Source: JAMXLO01 sp963799415
GTDB lineage: Bacteria > Pseudomonadota > Alphaproteobacteria > Acetobacterales > Acetobacteraceae
Reading direction: 5' to 3'
Assembly: GCA_963799415.1 (NCBI GenBank)
Contig: CAWCXI010000034.1
Span: 1 to 64,000 of the forward strand
DNA: 64,000 nucleotides
Positions 52,644 to 62,343 of the stretch are shown one piece after another. Position 1 is the stretch's first letter; each line of letters begins with the position of its first letter. A program made the position numbers and the translations under genes. The notes beneath the pieces were generated by a model that was not told the origin of the DNA, searched no databases, and worked only from the letters and a program-made list of their open reading frames with translations.

Positions 52644-54264
52644 CCTGTATGGCGACACCTCATGACCCCAAATCCGTCGCGGGGAAATCGCTGCCGGTTC
52701 AGGAGAGCTGCCAGCTTCTGGTGATCGGCGCCGGCCCGGCCGGCTTAGCCGCGGCTGCCCATGCTGCGCAGCTTGGCCTCAAGGTCGTGCTCGTGGATGA
52801 AAATCCGGTGCCGGCCACGGTCATGAGCGATGACATTCCACTGCACTTCGGCCAGCGCTTCAGTGCCGCGGCGCGCAATCGCACCGCCATGCTGGAATCA
52901 TTCAGCGCGCGCGAGCCGGCGATCGCCGAGCTGTTCGACGCGGGCGTGGACGTGCGACTGGGCACCTTGGTCTGGGGCCTCTATGCCAACGGTCCGAGCA
53001 TTGGATGGCTGCCCGGCCCGGTCGCCGGCCTGCATGACCACGATGGAAACTGCTCCATGCTTGGCTGCGAGCGCGCGATCGTGGCGGCAGGCCGGCGCGA
53101 CATGGGGCTCGCTTTTCCGGGTTGGGATCTCCCTGGCGTGCTGGGCATCACCGGCGCGCAGCGTTTGTCGGAGCGTTTCGGCATCCTGGATGCGCGGCGC
53201 GTGGTCGTGCTTGGCACGTCGGCTGAGGCATTGGTCGCGGCGCGATCATTACGAAACGCCGGTGTCGAGATTGCTGCCCTGGTCGAGGTTGCACCGGCAC
53301 CGATCGGGCCGAAATCGTTGCTGCAGGAACTCGCCGGCGTGCCGGTGCTATGCGGGCGTACGGTGCGCCGCGCCATAGGGGGCAGCGACGGCGTACAGGC
53401 GATCGTAGTTACACCCGTCGCATCGCACGGTCCGGAACAGTCAGTCGCCTGCGATGCGGTTCTGATTGGGCGTCGGCACGGTTCCGGTGATCGAGCTGCT
53501 CGACGCGCTTGGCTGCCGCATGAGCTACGTTGCCGAGCGAGGTGGGCACATTCCGATCCTCGACACCATGCAGCGAACGACATTGTCGTGGCTCTATGCC
53601 GCTGGCGATTGCGCGGGCATCTGGGCCGAGAAGACATTGGATGCCGATATCGCCAGGGCGGAGGGCCGGCGCGCCGCCGCGGCGGTTGCGACTTCACTCG
53701 GCCTGACCAGCGGATTACCTGAGCCCCCATCGCCGCCCAACACGTCCGCGTACGACATGGACACCTATCGGCTCGACTGGGTGCGCGCGACTGTCGTTGA
53801 CGCCCCCGGCGAACCTTTCGTCTGCCAGTGCGAGGAGGTCACGGCACGCGAGATCATGGAGCTTCGCCCACCGCGCTATCTTGCGTGGCCGGACGATCGT
53901 CGCAATGCGCGCTCACTCGGTCAGATGCTGGGCGACGCGCCGCCGAATCCCGACCAGGTGAAGCGCCTGACACGGGCCGGCATGGGGCTTTGCCAGGGCC
54001 GCCGCTGTCGTGAGCAGGTCGCTGCCCTGCTGGCACTCGCCTCGGACGCGCGGCTGCGCGACATCCCGCTCGCGTCGCATCGCGCGCCGGTACGCCCGCT
54101 GCCGCTTTCCGTGGTTGCCGAGACGCAGGAGCACGCGGGGATGACGCGAGCATTGGGACACCTGGTTCGGCATGCCGTCGCAATATGTCCCCTACTGGGA
54201 TGCGCCGCGCTTTTACACGTCTGCCGGACGCCCGACCGACGACGAACCGGCGGACGGCAAATGA
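52640..54264 (+). pseudogene. HcnB-like FAD/[2Fe-2S] amine dehydrogenase subunit, two frameshifts
   Basis: Joined over three frames this encodes a ~540-residue HcnB/opine-oxidase-A-like flavoprotein. The N-terminal LLVIGAGPAGLAAAAHAA binds FAD; a middle NAD-like Rossmann part follows (ARRVVVLGTSAEALVAAR); and a C-terminal BFD-like [2Fe-2S] domain has FVCQCEEVTAREI and GLCQGRRC. The frame is lost at a GGG run at 53468-53470 (VLIG to VGTV) and again near 54146 (HAGMT to EHWDTWFGMPSQ). Each repair removes one base. The repaired C-terminus overlaps the next start (ATGA). Either a degraded gene or assembly errors. Confidence 0.82.
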
Positions 54265-55413
54265 GTGAGCCGAACGGTGCGGCCGTGGTCATCGTTGGCG
54301 GCGGCGCAACCGGCCTGTCCGCGGGATGGTGGCTCGCGCGCGAGGGCATCGATGTCCTGGTGATCGACAAGGGAATCGTCGGCTGGGAGGCATCGGGTCG
54401 CAACGGCGGCGGATGCACGCACCCATTCAGTCCGCTGTTTCGCGAGGAGCAGCGCCTGTGGCCGATGATGGACGAGTTGCTTGGCTATCCGACGGAGTTC
54501 CGTGGCAAGCGCATTCGCATCGCGATGGACGAGGAACAGATGCAGCGCTACGGGCACGCGCGGCAGCATGCGGTGCGGCAGGGGTTCGTGTCCGAGAAGC
54601 TCGACGCGCGGCAGGTCCGCGACCTGGTGCCGCTGGCAGGCGAAGATATTGCGGGCGGGTATCTGCATCACTTCGGCGGCCACGCAAATCCGCAGCGTAC
54701 AGTGCAAGCATACGCCTGGGCCTTGCAGGACCACGGCGGACGCGTGCTGCAACAGACCACCGTGCAGGGGTTCCAGACCACGGGCGGCAAAGTGACCGCA
54801 GTGCAAACAGATCGCGGCACGATCGGCTGCGACACGCTGGTGATCGCGGCCGGTCCGCAGATCAGCCACCTCGCCGGCTTCGCTCGGCGTGAGTGTGCCG
54901 ATGGTCGCGGCGCGCGCCGAGATGATTGTCACGGAGCCCCTGCCGCTGATGCCGATCGGCGGCGTGGATGGCAACGGCCTGTACGGACGGCAGACCCTTC
55001 GCGGCAATCTTGCCTACGGCGGCGGTCCGCATGAGTGGCTTGAAATCAACGACAACACAGTGCCGCATCGGTCGAGCACGCCGCTCATGCGTAACATCGC
55101 CGCACGCGTCGCCGAGTTATTTCCGCGCGCTGCACATGCACGCTTGATCCGAAGCTGGGCCGGCATCGTCGAGAACACGCCGGATGGTCGTCCGGTGATC
55201 GAGCGTATGGCCTCACCGAACAACCTGATAATCGCGACGCTGTCGAGCATCGGGTTCGGCCTGTCACCGGCTACCGGGCATGCGGTGCGCAATCTTGTTA
55301 TGGACGCGTCCTGCGGGTTCGCCGACCTCAGCAGCTTAAGCCTGTCGCGCTTCGACCAACTGGAGCCGGATTGGATCGACCTTCAGGGCTGGCGGCCACC
55401 GGTCGCATCGTAA
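54261..55413 (+). pseudogene. HcnC-like FAD-dependent amine dehydrogenase subunit, one frameshift
   Basis: A DAO-family flavoprotein of the HcnC/opine-oxidase-B type, about 383 residues when joined. The FAD motif is AVVIVGGGATGLSAGWWLARE near the N-terminus (dinucleotide glycines at 12-17), and the C-terminal FGLSPATGHAVRNL is typical. The frame changes near 54886 (after HLAGFAR, one extra base in GG), continuing VSVPMVAARAEMIVTE. With the HcnB-like subunit it would form a membrane-associated dehydrogenase that oxidises an N-substituted amino acid. Its end runs 31 bases past the stop of the convergent ABC gene. Confidence 0.82.
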
Positions 55414-57485
55414 GCCCGATCTCCCCCTCCCCCCGCCCCCCTCCCGCAAGGGGAGGGGGAGGCTCTCTTCGTTAGACCGGACACGGGGATGTGGCAGCGG
55501 ATGCGGTGACCAGCCTGAGCCAGACGCTCGGGCGGAGGTACAGTCTCGCAGATCCGGCCGACCTTGTGCTGACAGCGCGTATGGAACGGACAGCCGGAGG
55601 GCGGCAACACAGCGTTCGGCAGTTCACCCGTCAGCACAACGCGACGCTCGGATCTCGACGGATCGATCGTCGGAGCGGCCGCGAGCAGCGCCTCGGTGTA
55701 GGGATGCCAGGGTGGTTCGAAAATCTGCTCCACCGTCCCTGCTTCCATGATCTCGCCGAGATACATCACCACCACGTTGTCCGCGATGTATCGCACAAAG
55801 CCTAGATCGTGGCTGATGATAATGAATGTAGTGTGCTGCGTGCGCTGGATGTCCATCAGCAACTCGATGATCGCGGCCTGCACCGACACGTCCAGGGCAG
55901 ATACCGGTTCGTCGGCCACGACCAATGTCGGCGCGCCAGCGAAGGCCCGGGCGATACCGACGCGCTGCTTCTGTCCGCCGGACAACTGGCGAGGCCGCCT
56001 TCCGGCATAGGCCGCGGGCAGACGGGTCATGCTCAGCAGTTCGCGGACCCGATCCCGAACCGCCGCCCGACCGCGCGCGACGCCAAGTTTGCGAACAGCG
56101 CGGGCAATCTGCGTCCCGACGGCGTAGCACGGGTTGAGCGTCTCGTCGGGATTCTGAAACACCATCTGCAGGGCACGCAGCAGCTCCGCGGGTCGCCGCT
56201 CGACCGGAAACCGCGCAAGATCGACCGTCTCGAACATCGCGCGGCCGCCGCTGGCCGCTGTCAGCCCCATGACAATTCTGGCGAAGGTCGATTTGCCGCA
56301 GCCCGATTCCCCGACGATGGCTATGCTTTGGCCACGTGCGACTTCGAAAGTCAGATCATGGTTCGCGCGCAGCGTACGGAGTTGGCGTCGCACGCGCACC
56401 GGGTAGAACTTGTCGAGCGCTTTGACCGCGAGCAGCGTCTCGTCGTGATGCTGTCCGGTTTGCTCGATAGCCCCTTCCATCGGTTGCGATGCGATCTCCT
56501 CGGTGCGTGCACAGCGCGCTGACGCCTCCCCGCCAGTTTCCAGAGCCTTCAGCGGGATCGGCGCCAGTTCGCATAGCTCGCGGCGAAAGTGCGCGCAGCG
56601 CGGACCGAAGCGGCAGCCGGCGTGATGTTCCTGGTGCGATTGCATCTGGCCCGGGATCGGCACCAGCTTCTGCATGCCGCGCGGCAGATCGGGACGCGGG
56701 ATGCAACGCAGCAGACCCGCCGTGTAGGGATGCCGCGGCTGCGCGAAGATCCGGTGCACTTCGCCGGTCTCGACGATTTCGCCGGCATACATCACCGCGG
56801 CGCGGTCGCAAATGCGCGCGACCAGGCCGAGATTGTGCGAGATGAACAGCATCGCCGTCCGGCGTGTTCGCCGCAGCTCGCCAAGCAGATCGACAATGCC
56901 AGCCTCGACCGTCACGTCGAGCGCCGTCGTCGGCTCGTCCAACAACAGCAGACGCGGCTGTGGCAACAGCGCCATCGCGATGACCGCACGCTGCTGCTGC
57001 CCACCGGAGAGCTGATGTGGATACGCCGCCATGATGCGTTCCGGGTCCGGTATCTGCATCTCCGCGAGCACGTCCTGGGCGGCGATGCGCGCCTCGTGAC
57101 GCGGCAGCCCGCGATGAACGACGGCCGTCTCGATGAGTTGCGAGCCGACACGCAGACTTGGGTTCAGGACCGACATAGCCTCCTGGTAAACCATACCGAT
57201 GCCGGGACCGCGCAGCCGTTGCAGTGCTCTGCCCGACATGCTGGCGATGTTCTCACCGGCGAAACTGATGCTGCCCTCAGTGATCCGCCCGGTGCGCCCA
57301 AAATGCCCAAGGCTCGCGAGCGCCAAGGTCGATTTCCCACAGCCTGATTCACCGACCAGTGCCACAGCCTCACCCTCATCGATCGAGAGAGACACGCTGC
57401 TCACAGCCGGCACCGACCCCGCGCGGGTATGATAAACAATCGAGACGTCCGTCATCTCGAGCAGCGGCGCACGCGTTGGCTTCAT
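55383..57485 (-). CDS. Dipeptide-type ABC transporter, fused ATPases (DppD-DppF)
   Basis: A 700-residue protein with two complete ABC ATPase halves. First half (5-~330): Walker A GESGCGKSTLALASL, signature LSGGQQQRAVIAMAL, Walker B LLLLDEPTTALD. Second half (~350-680): GESGCGKSTFARIVM, LSGGQKQRVGIARAF, LVVADEPVSALD. Each ends with the oligopeptide-transporter Cys-rich tail (GCRFGPRCAHFRRELC and GCPFHTRCQHKVGRIC). The start overlaps the permease stop (ATGA). The last ~27 residues from RASPSPCGRG are a repeat translation, not family sequence. It powers uptake through the two permeases that precede it. Confidence 0.92.
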   Translation of the reverse strand: MKPTRAPLLEMTDVSIVYHTRAGSVPAVSSVSLSIDEGEAVALVGESGCGKSTLALASLGHFGRTGRITEGSISFAGENIASMSGRALQRLRGPGIGMVYQEAMSVLNPSLRVGSQLIETAVVHRGLPRHEARIAAQDVLAEMQIPDPERIMAAYPHQLSGGQQQRAVIAMALLPQPRLLLLDEPTTALDVTVEAGIVDLLGELRRTRRTAMLFISHNLGLVARICDRAAVMYAGEIVETGEVHRIFAQPRHPYTAGLLRCIPRPDLPRGMQKLVPIPGQMQSHQEHHAGCRFGPRCAHFRRELCELAPIPLKALETGGEASARCARTEEIASQPMEGAIEQTGQHHDETLLAVKALDKFYPVRVRRQLRTLRANHDLTFEVARGQSIAIVGESGCGKSTFARIVMGLTAASGGRAMFETVDLARFPVERRPAELLRALQMVFQNPDETLNPCYAVGTQIARAVRKLGVARGRAAVRDRVRELLSMTRLPAAYAGRRPRQLSGGQKQRVGIARAFAGAPTLVVADEPVSALDVSVQAAIIELLMDIQRTQHTTFIIISHDLGFVRYIADNVVVMYLGEIMEAGTVEQIFEPPWHPYTEALLAAAPTIDPSRSERRVVLTGELPNAVLPPSGCPFHTRCQHKVGRICETVPPPERLAQAGHRIRCHIPVSGLTKRASPSPCGRGAGGGGDRAYDATGGRQP
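55418..55462. repeat. G/C-run dispersed repeat at the convergent gene ends
   Basis: A C-rich arm (CTCCCCCTCCCCCCGCC) and a G-rich arm (GGGGAGGGGGAGG) flank GCAAG, forming a hairpin. Repeats of this form are common in alphaproteobacteria and translate as SPSPCGRGAGGGG, as at the C-terminus of the ABC protein. Confidence 0.6.
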
Positions 57486-58366
57486 TCCTGCGTCACCAGT
57501 TCGCGCAGTCCATCGGCCAGCAGATTCAGTCCGAGCACAAGCGAAGAAACGGCGATGCACGGGAACAGCACCATGTGCGGAAACACCAGCGCGAAGCTGC
57601 GCGATTCGTTCACCATGCTGCCCCAATCCGGATTGGGCGGCGGCAGGCCCAGCCCAAGAAAGCCGAGAGTGCCGATGGTGATCACGACATAGCCAAGACG
57701 CAGACAGGCATCGACGATGAGCGGGCCCGCGGCATTTGGCAGGATCTCGACGAACATGATTCGCCACGAGGGTTCACCGCGCAATTGTGCGGCTGCGATG
57801 AACGCGCGGTCCCGCAGTGCGAGTGTCAGGCCTCGTGTCAATCGCATGATGGCCGGACTGGACGCCAGCGTCACTGCTAGCACGATGTTCAGACCCGATG
57901 CACCGAACTTCGAAACGATAACGATGTAGAGAACCAGCGCCGGAAACGCGAGCACGAGGTCGGAGACGCGGGACAGCACCTCATCCAGCCATCCGCGCCG
58001 GTATCCGGCGAGCAATCCAGCCGTGATGCCAATCGCAAATGCCAACGCGGTTGCGAACGGGGCATAGACCAGCACGGTGCGCGTGCCCCAGATCACGCGC
58101 GACAGAATATCGCGCCCAAGATGATCGGTCCCGAACCAGAACACGGCTCCGTTCGGTGCGACCGCGCCAGGTGACTGCATCGGCAGGATCGTCTGGTTCG
58201 GCGGGAACGGAGCGATCCAAGGCGCTGCCACCGCCACGAATATCCAGAACGCGATAATGGCAAGCCCGCACACTGCCAACCTGCTGTGCCCGATCTGCCT
58301 CACCCATGCGAAGCGCGGCGTGTTGAATTGCGCGGCGGGAATCGAGACGATCTCGGCGTCACTCAT
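57482..58366 (-). CDS. Dipeptide-type ABC transporter permease (DppC-like)
   Basis: A 294-residue permease of the DppC/OppC type. The N-terminal helix (RLAVCGLAIIAFWIFVAVAA) precedes a periplasmic loop with GTDHLGRDILSRVIWGTR, the family hallmark. The EAA cytoplasmic loop is AFIAAAQLRGEPSWRIMFVEILPN. The ATG at 58366 overlaps the DppB-like stop (ATGA); the longer open frame is discarded. It pairs with the DppB-like gene upstream and the fused ATPase downstream. Confidence 0.92.
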   Translation of the reverse strand: MSDAEIVSIPAAQFNTPRFAWVRQIGHSRLAVCGLAIIAFWIFVAVAAPWIAPFPPNQTILPMQSPGAVAPNGAVFWFGTDHLGRDILSRVIWGTRTVLVYAPFATALAFAIGITAGLLAGYRRGWLDEVLSRVSDLVLAFPALVLYIVIVSKFGASGLNIVLAVTLASSPAIMRLTRGLTLALRDRAFIAAAQLRGEPSWRIMFVEILPNAAGPLIVDACLRLGYVVITIGTLGFLGLGLPPPNPDWGSMVNESRSFALVFPHMVLFPCIAVSSLVLGLNLLADGLRELVTQE

Positions 58367-59295
58367 GCCGCACGCATCCTGGGATTGAGCGCCAGGTAGC
58401 CAAGATCGGAAAGCGTCTGCGTGATCGTCGCCATCGCGACGGCGACCATCGTGCACGCCTCGAGAAGATAAAGATCCTTGCCGAGAGACGCCTCGAGGAT
58501 CAGCGAGCCAAATCCTTTGAAGGCAAAGAAATACTCGACGACGATAACCCCAGCGATCAGCCAGTTCACGTGCAGCATGAGCAGCGTGAACGGTGCGATC
58601 AGCGCATTGCGCAGCGCGTGGCGCAATACAACGCGGTGATATGGCAGACCGCGCAGGATCGCGGCCCGGATATACGGCATGCCCATCACCTCAGCCATCG
58701 CCGCGCGGGTGATGCGAGCGATGTAGCCGAAATCGTAGAGCACCAGCACCATAACCGGCATGACGAGCTGCCGATAGGAGAATCCGTCCAGCATCGTACT
58801 GGTGCCGGGCAGCCAATGCAGGCTGAACACGAAGACGGCCGAGATCAGCACGGTGCTGGCGAATGGCGGAATCGAGGTCGTCAGCACGCAGATCGCGGAG
58901 ACCGCTCGATCGAGCCATGATCCCTCGCGCATTCCGGCCAGAACACCGAGACCAAGCGATAGCGGGATCAGGCACACGAAGAACCAGAAGCCGAGGATCG
59001 CGGTGTTTTCCAGCCGTGACCAGACGATACGCGACACCGGGGCAAGGAAAATCCTCGACTGTCCCCACTGGCCAATGACGAAGTGCCCGAGCCAGTCGAG
59101 ATAGCGTATCGCAATCGGCTGGTCGTAACCGTTGGCAGCCAGCCAGAGATGCCGCTGCTCTGGCGTTGAATACGGACCAAGCTCGGCCAGCGCGACATCA
59201 CCGGGCAGCAGCTCGAAAAGCATAAACAGCAGCAGCGAGGCGGCCAGCATGGTCGCCAGCATCCAGCCAAATCGTCGAATGATCTGGCGCGCCAT
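58363..59295 (-). CDS. Dipeptide-type ABC transporter permease (DppB-like)
   Basis: A 310-residue DppB/OppB-type permease. The first helix is FGWMLATMLAASLLLFMLFE, followed by the LPGDVALAELGP loop typical of the family. The EAA loop reads PYIRAAILRGLPYHRVVLRHALRNAL. It follows the solute-binding protein gene by 10 bases and overlaps the DppC-like start. Together they form the membrane channel of an uptake system for a peptide-like or charged small solute. Confidence 0.92.
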   Translation of the reverse strand: MARQIIRRFGWMLATMLAASLLLFMLFELLPGDVALAELGPYSTPEQRHLWLAANGYDQPIAIRYLDWLGHFVIGQWGQSRIFLAPVSRIVWSRLENTAILGFWFFVCLIPLSLGLGVLAGMREGSWLDRAVSAICVLTTSIPPFASTVLISAVFVFSLHWLPGTSTMLDGFSYRQLVMPVMVLVLYDFGYIARITRAAMAEVMGMPYIRAAILRGLPYHRVVLRHALRNALIAPFTLLMLHVNWLIAGVIVVEYFFAFKGFGSLILEASLGKDLYLLEACTMVAVAMATITQTLSDLGYLALNPRMRAA

Positions 59296-59305
59296 GCGGC
59301 AGGTT

Positions 59306-60973
59306 TCAGACCTTCTCTACCGCCAGTTCGTCGAGGAAGATGTACTGCGTCGGGTGCATCCGGAACCCCTTCACCTTCCGGTCGAAACCAGTCTGCACGA
59401 TGCGCCAAAGCGGCTGGACGATCGGACCATCCGACTGAAGGATCTGCTCCAGCTTGGCCATGACTTCGCGACGTTTGTCGACTTCAAGAATCCCCTCAGC
59501 CTCTGTCAGCAGCCGATCGAATTCGGGGTTGGAATAGCTCGATTCGTTCCATGGCACGCCGGTGCGATAGGCGAGGCCAAGTACCATTACGCCAAGCGGA
59601 CGGTGAGTCCAACCTGTATAGCCAAACGGCACCTTCTCCCAAACTGCCCAGAAACTGGCAGACGGCATCAGGTTGATCTTCACGTTGATGCCTGCCGCCT
59701 TCCACATCTCCACCATGACCTGAACGGACGCGAGTTCCCAGGCCGGATCACCCTTGCAGGCGATCTCGAGCGCGAGGCCATCGGGATAACCCGCCTCGGC
59801 CACAAGCTGCTTCGCCTTGGCCACGTCCTGCGTCACCATCGGTAGCTTGGCGTATTCCGGATGCACTGGGGCAACGTGGTGATGTTCGCCGATCGAAGCC
59901 CTGCCACGGAACACGATGTCGATCACCTTCTGCTGATCGATCGCGAGCTTCAACGCCTGACGGACCCGGACATCATTGAACGGCTTCTGGTCGTATTTGC
60001 CGCGAACCACCGCGGTCTGCGCCGTCGTCACCTGGTACATCACGACGTCGGGCAATGCCTTGACCGCATCGAGCTGCGAGACGTCAACCTCGTAAAGGCC
60101 GTCCACCTGCTTCGAGGCCATCGCGGCGATCGCGGCACCCGCATCATCGCCGAGATCGATGAATTCCACTTCGTCCAAGTGAACTGGCGGTCCCCAATAC
60201 TTGGCGCTCGCCTTCAGCACAGCACTCTGCCCGACGTTGTACGCCGCCAGTTCGAACGGGCCGGTGCCGTTCATGCCCGGCTTGACGGCAGCGTTTTCGG
60301 CCGGATCGAGCATGAAGAACGGATAGTGGAACAGGTGCTCGGGAACCGCGAGCTGCGCTTGCTTGCAGTTCAGGCGGAAGGTCTTGTCGTCGATCTTCTC
60401 GATCGCCTTCTCGCTCCACAGCCGCACCGACGTGACCGGCTTGCCGTCCTTGGTTTCCCCCGTGTTGTAAGACTCAAGCATGTAGCCCTTCATCAACCCG
60501 AGCACAGACGAGCCGGTCTTCGGATCCAGCACGCGCCTGATGTTCCAGATCGCGTCATCCGACGTGAATGGCCGGCCGGACCGCCATTTCGCTGCCTGGC
60601 GAATGGTCAGAGTCCAGGTCTTCAGGTCCTCACTCGCCTCCCATTTTTCCAGCAGCTCCGGATGGGTGATATTGTTGGCATCGGTGCGGGTAAGATACTG
60701 GACGGTATTGCGCAGCACGTTGCTCGGCTCGACCCACGAAATCGTTTGCGGATCCTTGATTTCCTGCACGCGCATGCCGATGCGGATCTTGCCGCCCTTC
60801 GGCAGTTCCGACTGCGCTTCTGCCGGCTTTGGCTGTCCGGCCATCGCATACGCCGCGCCCACGGAAACGCCGAGCAACGTCGCAGTTCTCAGGAATTCGC
60901 GCCGATCGATTTTGCCGCGCCGCAGTTCACTGCGCAGGTTCGGCAGGTATGGGTGCTCGCCCGGAGTTGCCAT
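59306..60973 (-). CDS. ABC transporter solute-binding protein (family 5, Tat-exported)
   Basis: A 555-residue DppA/OppA-family binding protein. The leader has the Tat motif DRREFLRTATLLGVSVG at residues 23-39 and a cleavage region near PAEAQS. The mature protein shows the family pieces ELLEKWEASEDLKTWTLTIR and NDVRVRQALKLAIDQQKV. Tat export suggests folding before export. The ATG at 60973 is the family start; the long open frame to 61267 overlaps the methyltransferase gene. It would deliver the solute to DppBC-like permeases. The ligand is unknown but may be the substrate of the linked demethylases. Confidence 0.9.
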   Translation of the reverse strand: MATPGEHPYLPNLRSELRRGKIDRREFLRTATLLGVSVGAAYAMAGQPKPAEAQSELPKGGKIRIGMRVQEIKDPQTISWVEPSNVLRNTVQYLTRTDANNITHPELLEKWEASEDLKTWTLTIRQAAKWRSGRPFTSDDAIWNIRRVLDPKTGSSVLGLMKGYMLESYNTGETKDGKPVTSVRLWSEKAIEKIDDKTFRLNCKQAQLAVPEHLFHYPFFMLDPAENAAVKPGMNGTGPFELAAYNVGQSAVLKASAKYWGPPVHLDEVEFIDLGDDAGAAIAAMASKQVDGLYEVDVSQLDAVKALPDVVMYQVTTAQTAVVRGKYDQKPFNDVRVRQALKLAIDQQKVIDIVFRGRASIGEHHHVAPVHPEYAKLPMVTQDVAKAKQLVAEAGYPDGLALEIACKGDPAWELASVQVMVEMWKAAGINVKINLMPSASFWAVWEKVPFGYTGWTHRPLGVMVLGLAYRTGVPWNESSYSNPEFDRLLTEAEGILEVDKRREVMAKLEQILQSDGPIVQPLWRIVQTGFDRKVKGFRMHPTQYIFLDELAVEKV

Positions 60974-61100
60974 TGCACGAAGCCTTCTGTTTGTTGCTGA
61001 CACCGCGCCGTCTTTGCGGTTCGCGTCAACGTCTCCCGAAATCCAGCATAGGCTCAGTCCGCGACGAACGGGAAGCCTCGTCCGGTCAGACGAAAGCGGC

Positions 61101-62315
61101 TCAGCGCCAGAGTTGGCGGCTGGCCAAAACTGCCCCTTGGGCAAGTGCTTCGAGCTTGGCCCAGGCGATCTGCGGATGAACGCGGCCGCCGAGACCGCAA
61201 TCCGTGCACGCCATGACGCGTTCCCTGCCGACGAGTTCCGCAAAGCGGAGGATACGCTCGGCGACAAGCTCCGGGTGCTCGACCACGTTGGTGGCGTGGC
61301 TGACGACGCCGGGCAAAATCAGCTTGTCGTCAGGCAGCTTCACGTCCTGCCAGACCTTCCATTCGTGTTCATGACGGACATTGCCGGCCTCGAACGAATA
61401 GGCGTGGGCGTTGACCGCCAGCATGACCTCGACGATGTCCCGCATCGGGATGTCTGTCGTATGTGGGCCGTGCCAGCTACCCCAGCACAAGTGAAACCGA
61501 ATGCGCTCCTGCGGCAGCCCGCGAAGCGCGTGATTGAGCGCCGCGACCTGAAGCATCGCGAACTTTCGATAGTCTTCCACCGTGGGTTCAGGATTGATCA
61601 TGTCCCAGTTCGTGGCGAGCGCCGGGTCATCGAGCTGCAAGACGAGTCCGGCCTCGACGATCGCCGTGTACTCCTCGCGCATCGCGTCAGCGGCGGCGAA
61701 CAGAAACTCCTCGTAAGTCTTGTAGTAGATGTTGGCCATCCGCGTGGTACTGCCGGGGGCGATCGAAGTCATGAAGCCTTCGTCCACGCCGGCGGCATCG
61801 AGCGCGGCCTTGAAGTTGGCAATGTCTGCCTTGATCGCGTCGCCGCCGATATAGCTCAGCGGAGCAACGCATACTGGCCCTGTCGCTGGCCGAGGGCCCG
61901 TCGACACGCCTGACTCGGGGTCAGCATACGCAGCCGCAAACCGCGTGCGATCGCGCCGATCAGCAAAACTCGTCAGCACAGGCTGGCCCGGGCTTGACCG
62001 CCGTGGCGCCACATCGTGCATGTCCGGCCCAGCCAGATCGAGACCGCCCAGGCGATGATACGCGTAGCTCATCCATGCACCGAAGTTGACGCGGTGCCCC
62101 ATTGACTTGCCGAACTCGCCGTCGCCCGGGATGTCGATGCCGAGGCATCTTTGATGCTGGACGACATCGTCGACCGCTGCGCGAAGGCTTTCCTGAAAGC
62201 TCGTCTCGTCGAACGCCTCGCCGGCTTCGCGCGACTGATTGGCTGCTATCAGGTCGTCCGGACGTGGCAGGCTCCCGACATGAGTGGTGAGGATACGATT
62301 GGAGCTGGCTTTCAT
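61101..62315 (-). CDS. Core MetE-like methyltransferase (paralogue 1)
   Basis: A 404-residue protein equivalent to the C-terminal half of cobalamin-independent methionine synthase; the N-terminal MetE domain is absent. Zinc-site residues are in RFHLCWGSWHGPHT and TDCGLGGRVHPQ, and the substrate-binding LPRPDDLI and GDGEFGK segments are present. GAGAGGA sits 5 bases before the ATG at 62315. It lies 28 bases after its paralogue and 127 bases before the solute-binding protein gene, so all may form one operon. It probably transfers a methyl group to or from a thiol; the donor is unknown. Confidence 0.88.
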   Translation of the reverse strand: MKASSNRILTTHVGSLPRPDDLIAANQSREAGEAFDETSFQESLRAAVDDVVQHQRCLGIDIPGDGEFGKSMGHRVNFGAWMSYAYHRLGGLDLAGPDMHDVAPRRSSPGQPVLTSFADRRDRTRFAAAYADPESGVSTGPRPATGPVCVAPLSYIGGDAIKADIANFKAALDAAGVDEGFMTSIAPGSTTRMANIYYKTYEEFLFAAADAMREEYTAIVEAGLVLQLDDPALATNWDMINPEPTVEDYRKFAMLQVAALNHALRGLPQERIRFHLCWGSWHGPHTTDIPMRDIVEVMLAVNAHAYSFEAGNVRHEHEWKVWQDVKLPDDKLILPGVVSHATNVVEHPELVAERILRFAELVGRERVMACTDCGLGGRVHPQIAWAKLEALAQGAVLASRQLWR

Positions 62316-62343
62316 GGCTGTCCTCTCATCGCAAGGTTGCGAC

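Noticed and set aside
59861..61913. Two long plus-strand open frames (379 and 457 codons)
   Set aside because: They are antisense to the solute-binding protein and methyltransferase genes, whose motifs are clear.
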